Source: Takakia lepidozioides (taxonomy: Eukaryota > Streptophyta > Takakiopsida > Takakiales > Takakiaceae). From it: DNA of 64,000 nucleotides. Shown piece after piece: positions 59,841 to 64,000 of this stretch; within the stretch, counting starts at the first letter, position 1; each line of letters opens with the position of its first letter. The stretch is taken from the NCBI GenBank assembly GCA_030704615.1, contig CM060733.1, forward strand, positions 44,578,001 to 44,642,000. The letters are read 5' to 3'. The translations under genes were made by a program, and so were the position numbers. The notes beneath the pieces are model-generated. The model did no database searches. It was not told where the DNA came from and saw only the letters and a program-made list of their open reading frames with translations.

Positions 59841-60318
59841 GGTATGGCGCAGGAGACAAAAAAACGCCAAGTCCCAGCCCTCCTCTGTATTCACGATACC
59901 TTATTTGCTAATAAGGTTACCTTAAAGTTGCAACCTTATTAGCAACTTTTTAACTTTTTAAAACCTAATGGGCAACCTTATTAGCATTATATGTGCCTTC
60001 AAAATGACACGTGTAGTGATGTAGTCATTAAATAGAGTTGTGAAACCATCTTCAGTCATGGAGTCATAAGATTCCATGAAACCTCGTCCACGTGTAGTCA
60101 AACATATCACACTAGTCATATAAACCATCCATGTCATCATGGTCAACAATGTTTGACCAATGCTCCCAAACTTTCCGGAGTCATGTAGTGATATCCATTA
60201 CTACAAAGTCATAAAACTATGACTGCAACGCATTTCAGCGCTCTGTAGTCGTCTACCTAGTGCAGTTTTTATGACTCCGCCAAAGCCGTAGTCCTAAAAA
60301 CGCTCATATCTTGTAGTG

Positions 60319-61991
60319 CATGCTCCTGCTATTACTGACCTTTTCGTTTAATTATGCCACCTTTTGGATTTTCCTTATGTCCCAGCAAATTTACTATATG
60401 CTTGGGATCTTGCTCAGTTTGATGTTCATTAGGATTGTTGCTGGTACTAGTCTGCATTAAAGTGTGGCGGACACACTGTTGGGTTTAGTTATGTCCCTTA
60501 CATATGTCTGGTTCATTTTTCTCCAGCATTTTTGCCTGATTCTTGTTTCCTGACCAAGGGGCTGAACTGTTTCCTAGGGCCTGCGCACACCTTCATAAGC
60601 AGCCACTGAAAATATGACAGGATACCTGAAAGGAAGAACACGGGGGCGGACACTTTCTATTTCACCTGCTCTAACCACTATTGTGTGGCCATAAAGGTTG
60701 TAGCATAGATGACCCACTTTATGAAGCTTTTCTCCATAGGTGCAAGGCCAGCACCCACGTAAGTGACATATCCAAGCTACTTATGAGGCAAGTTAACTAT
60801 CACTTACCTTTCCACCGGGAAAGTGAAGGGCGTTTGTTCAAAGTTGATGCTTTGGAAGGCCAATCTGCAGTGGAAGTCCCTCCTAGGTCCGCTGTTCCTG
60901 CCTTGCTTGAACTTTACCATGCTTCTACTTATGCTGGACATTTGGGGGTTACCAAGACAGTCAAACGTTTGCAAGAACAATATCATTGGAAAGGGTTGGT
61001 GAAGGATGTTTCAGCCTTCATTGCTAGATGTGTTCCCTGTCATGCTAAGACCATATTGCCTAGAACCGAGGCTCCATTACCTTTACAGCCTATCCCTGTC
61101 ACTGAACCTTTTGCAAGGGTGAGCTTAGATTTAGTTGGATCACTCAAACCCACGTCCAAGGGTCATGCATACCTTGCTGTAGCCATGGATTACCTGACGA
61201 AATGGGTTGAGCTCCAACCATTGGTTCCTAAGGACAGTGATGAAGTGGTTCAATTCTTCTTTGACAAGGTGATCCTCCGCCACGGATGTCCCATTGAGAT
61301 CCTCACGGATCAAGGTACCGAGTTTTGTAACCAGCTCATGGATATTATCTTGTTTAACTTGAATACTAGTCATGTAGTGACTGCCCCTTATAACCCCCAA
61401 TGCAATGGCTTGACGGAGCGTTTTAACAAGACCATGTGTCAGATGTTGGAGAAGAATGGAACTTTGATTGACGAGTGGGACATGGCTGTTCCAATTTTGT
61501 TGTTTGCTTATCGCACTTCTATTCATGGTAGTACTAAGCTTTCCCCTTTTGAGTTGTTGTATGGCAGGAAGTGCCGTACCCCTTTGCATATTTCGTGGTT
61601 GCAGGTGTCGGCCACTGAACCTGAAAACTGAGAGCAATTTTTGCTTACTATGGATGCTAAACGCAGGCAGCTTCGTGAGACTGCCAAGTTCAATATCCAG
61701 TTTGCTCAGGCATCTCAGACTAAGTATTATAACCGTAGGGTTGTTTATTCTGAGTATTTTAAAATAGGACAATCTGTTTGTGTCAGATTGCGACCAGGGA
61801 AGCAGGACTCTAAGGCTAAGCGGCGCATAGATGGCCCTTACCTTATTACTGAAATTCTTCCAGGTAGACAGTATGTGCTCCTCCCACAACAGTCTTCCAT
61901 TCCTCATCTGGCTGGTTCAGTTTATGTGTATTTATTAGTTCCCTGCACTCTAACGTTTGACTTGACATGTTTGAATGTGGAAAATAGACAT
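60319..61991 (+). pseudogene. Ty3/gypsy integrase region, 3' part of the plus copy
   Basis: After about 340 bp of linker with stops, an uninterrupted frame at 60681-61631 (316 aa) encodes most of an integrase. The zinc-binding part has YHASTYAGHL and CVPCHAKT. The catalytic core has RVSLDLVGSL, ILTDQGTEFCNQLM and LTERFNKTMCQML, which hold the D, D and E positions. After a stop at 61629, the C-terminal module follows (RLRPGKQDSKAKRRIDGPYL) to the gap. It is less decayed than the minus copy, but it is split by the CACTA element and so cannot be an active provirus-like copy. Confidence 0.9.
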
Positions 61992-62491
61992 NNNNNNNNN
62001 NNNNNNNNNNNNNNNNNNNNNNNNNNNNNNNNNNNNNNNNNNNNNNNNNNNNNNNNNNNNNNNNNNNNNNNNNNNNNNNNNNNNNNNNNNNNNNNNNNNN
62101 NNNNNNNNNNNNNNNNNNNNNNNNNNNNNNNNNNNNNNNNNNNNNNNNNNNNNNNNNNNNNNNNNNNNNNNNNNNNNNNNNNNNNNNNNNNNNNNNNNNN
62201 NNNNNNNNNNNNNNNNNNNNNNNNNNNNNNNNNNNNNNNNNNNNNNNNNNNNNNNNNNNNNNNNNNNNNNNNNNNNNNNNNNNNNNNNNNNNNNNNNNNN
62301 NNNNNNNNNNNNNNNNNNNNNNNNNNNNNNNNNNNNNNNNNNNNNNNNNNNNNNNNNNNNNNNNNNNNNNNNNNNNNNNNNNNNNNNNNNNNNNNNNNNN
62401 NNNNNNNNNNNNNNNNNNNNNNNNNNNNNNNNNNNNNNNNNNNNNNNNNNNNNNNNNNNNNNNNNNNNNNNNNNNNNNNNNNNNNNNNNNN
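61992..62491. other. Assembly gap (500 N)
   Basis: Exactly 500 N, a conventional gap size, so the true distance is unknown. It separates the gypsy element from the palindrome array. Open frames spanning it are artefacts. Confidence 0.99.
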
Positions 62492-63960
62492 GAGTCGCAC
62501 TTTTCCGACATTTCAGAACGGAAAAGCGCCGCCGCATTTCCATTTTGTATCTGATGCATGGAGCTGAGGGATTGAAATGCCGCAGCACATTTCCGTCCTT
62601 AAAAGACATTCATACTCTCCAGAACGGAAATGCGGTACCGCATTTCCGTTCTGATTGAGATTTACGAACAACGGGAACAGAAATGCGGCACCGCATTTCC
62701 GTCCGAGTCGCACTTTTCGACATTCCAAAACGGAAATGCGGCGCCGCATTTCCATTTTGTATCTGATGCATGGAGCCGAGTGCGATTCCGACAGCTTCAT
62801 ACAGCGCAATTCCGACCGCTTGAGACATTCATACTATCCAGAACGGAAATGCGGCAACGCATTTCCGTTCTGACTGAAAATCGTGAACCATCTGAACTAA
62901 AATGCGGCACCGTATTCCATCCGAGTCGCACCTACCAACATTTCAGAACGGAAATGCGGTACCGCATTTCCGTTCTGACTGAAAATCGTGAACCGTCGGA
63001 ACTGAAATGCGGCAACGCATTTCCATCCGAGTCGCACCTCCCAACATTCTCGAACGGAATGTATTAGATTCAAAAGGGAAATGCGGCACCGCATTTCCGT
63101 TCTGATGAAATATCCTGAAACCTCGGAACTGAAATGCGGTACCGCATTTCCGTGGGAGTCGCACCTTCCGACATTCCAAAACGGAAATGCGGCGCCGCAT
63201 TTCCGTTTGTATGTGAGGCATGGAGCTTTGGAACGAAAATGCGGCACGGAATTTCCGCCAGCGTCAGACGTTAATACTCTACAGAACGGAAATGCGGTAC
63301 CGCATTTCCATTCTGACTGAAAATCGTGCGCAACGGGAACAGAAATCCGGCACCGCATTTCCGTTCGAGTCGCACCTTCCGACATTCTAGAACGGAAATG
63401 CGGCGCCGCATTTCCGTTTTGTATATTGGGCCTGGAGCTGTGCTACGAAAATGTTGTACCCGCATTTCCATCCATGTGAGACCTTCAAACTTTCCGGACC
63501 GGAAATGCGGCACCGCATTTCTGTCCAGGTGAGACCTCTATACTTTCCCGAACGGAAATGTGGCACGACATTTCCATTCATCATCTAACGGATGTGAAGT
63601 GGGAACGGAAATGCGGTACCGCATTTCCGTTCACATTGAAAATCATGAACCACGGGAACTGAAATGTTGTGCCTCATTCCCGTCCCAATCGCACCTTTCG
63701 ACATTCCAGAACGGAAATGCGGCGCCGCATTTCCCTTTTGAATCTCATACTTGGAGCTGTGGGACGGAAATGCGGCACCGTATTTCCGTTCAACAACTAA
63801 GGTAAGTGAAGGTGGAACGGAAATGCGGTGCCGCATTTTCTTCCAACAAGTACGGATGTGTAGCAGAGTGATCGTACTTAACGGAAATGCGGCGCCGCAT
63901 TCGCATTTTCGCTCCAACTGATCAGACGCTGGGACGGAAATACCTTGAAATGTGAACACG
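62492..63960 (+). repeat. Palindrome satellite array, core GGAAATGCGG/CCGCATTTCC
   Basis: About 25 palindromic or near-palindromic motifs, roughly 50-60 bp apart, have the form ACGGAAATGCGG-NN-CCGCATTTCCGT. Centres alternate among GGTACC, GGCGCC and GGCACC. Perfect long cases are 62620-62653 (34 bp) and 62943-62978 (36 bp). A higher-order unit of about 210 bp starting GAGTCGCAC (62492, 62705, 63156, 63367; shorter units at 62923 and 63029) holds four such motifs in a fixed order. The linkers are conserved too (TTCCGACATTCC, GACTGAAAATCGTGAAC, GATGCATGGAGC). The array continues to within 40 bp of the window end. Confidence 0.92.
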
Positions 63961-64000
63961 TGGAGCAACGGAATTGCTGCACATGTCGGCACTCTATCTG

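Larger units (their letters stand above)
50879..60318 (+). mobile_element. CACTA-type DNA transposon X (non-autonomous, gene-capturing), host of a nested copy
   Basis: The left end is CACTACAACAGATGAGCG and the right end (reverse complement) CACTACAAGATATGAGCG. A 3-bp target duplication CAT occupies 50876-50878 and 60319-60321. Subterminal regions are rich in ATGACTACAT/GTAGTCAT-type motifs. The gypsy frame continues across the insertion, and the related minus gypsy copy shows the same region uninterrupted. Removing the nested element leaves about 3.8 kb with OSB-like and PPR fragments in minus orientation. No TNP2-like transposase is visible. Confidence 0.85.

Noticed and set aside
61641-62658. 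Long open frames crossing the run of N
   Set aside because: Their length comes from undetermined bases; only the gypsy part before 61991 is real.
62492-63960. CRISPR-like array
   Set aside because: The spacers are themselves repeated in a ~210-bp higher-order unit and the repeats are palindromes of variable length. The host is a plant nucleus, so a satellite or transposon-subterminal array is the better reading.

Overview
The window is nuclear DNA of a land plant. It holds three intact intron-containing plant genes in its first half and a dense graveyard of transposons in its second half. Plant-type gene families (LOH ceramide synthase, HHO/NIGT1 GARP factor, FRO ferric reductase, PLS-class PPR fragments, OSB-like fragments) make this firm. 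A seed-free vascular plant (fern or lycophyte) seems likely from the PPR style and from the replitron and piggyBac relics, but that is inference.

Region 1 (1-12.4 kb): a complete 6-exon ceramide synthase gene (1351-4814, +), a GC-rich gene-poor stretch (about 5.5-7.5 kb), then a complete 7-exon HHO/NIGT1-type transcription factor gene (8561-11771, +). Region 2 (12.4-23 kb): a broken replitron (HUH transposon) split by a SINE, a broken piggyBac-like transposase, tRNA-derived SINEs, a 190-bp direct repeat and AT-rich DNA. Region 3 (23.0-30.2 kb, -): a complete 8-exon ferric reductase oxidase gene whose fifth intron holds a 5'-truncated LINE.

Region 4 (31.2-46.8 kb): a very large imperfect inverted repeat. 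The arms are 31210-36406 and 41339-46816. Each carries the same internally deleted Ty3/gypsy piece with a 697-bp LTR and the same SINE. The 4.9-kb spacer carries a truncated PPR gene, an acidic ORF and a GCGTCGCAG hairpin array. Region 5 (47.0-47.7 kb): an array of GGGACCGCC hairpins. Region 6 (48.6-62.0 kb): two gypsy fragments lie head to head at about 50.57 kb. The right one is split by a CACTA element (50879-60318, target duplication CAT). A second CACTA element of the same family (54067-59701, target duplication TCT) is nested in the first in opposite orientation, and it holds a hAT element (55734-56485, 8-bp target duplication). Both CACTA elements lack a visible transposase and carry repeated fragments of OSB-like and PPR genes. 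Region 7: a 500-N gap (61992-62491), then a satellite-like array of about 25 palindromes with core GGAAATGCGG/CCGCATTTCC to the window end.

The three genes act in unrelated processes (sphingolipid synthesis, nitrate/phosphate-responsive transcription, iron/copper reduction) and show no operon-like link. The strongest leads are the nested gene-capturing CACTA elements, the 5-kb-arm inverted repeat and the palindrome arrays.
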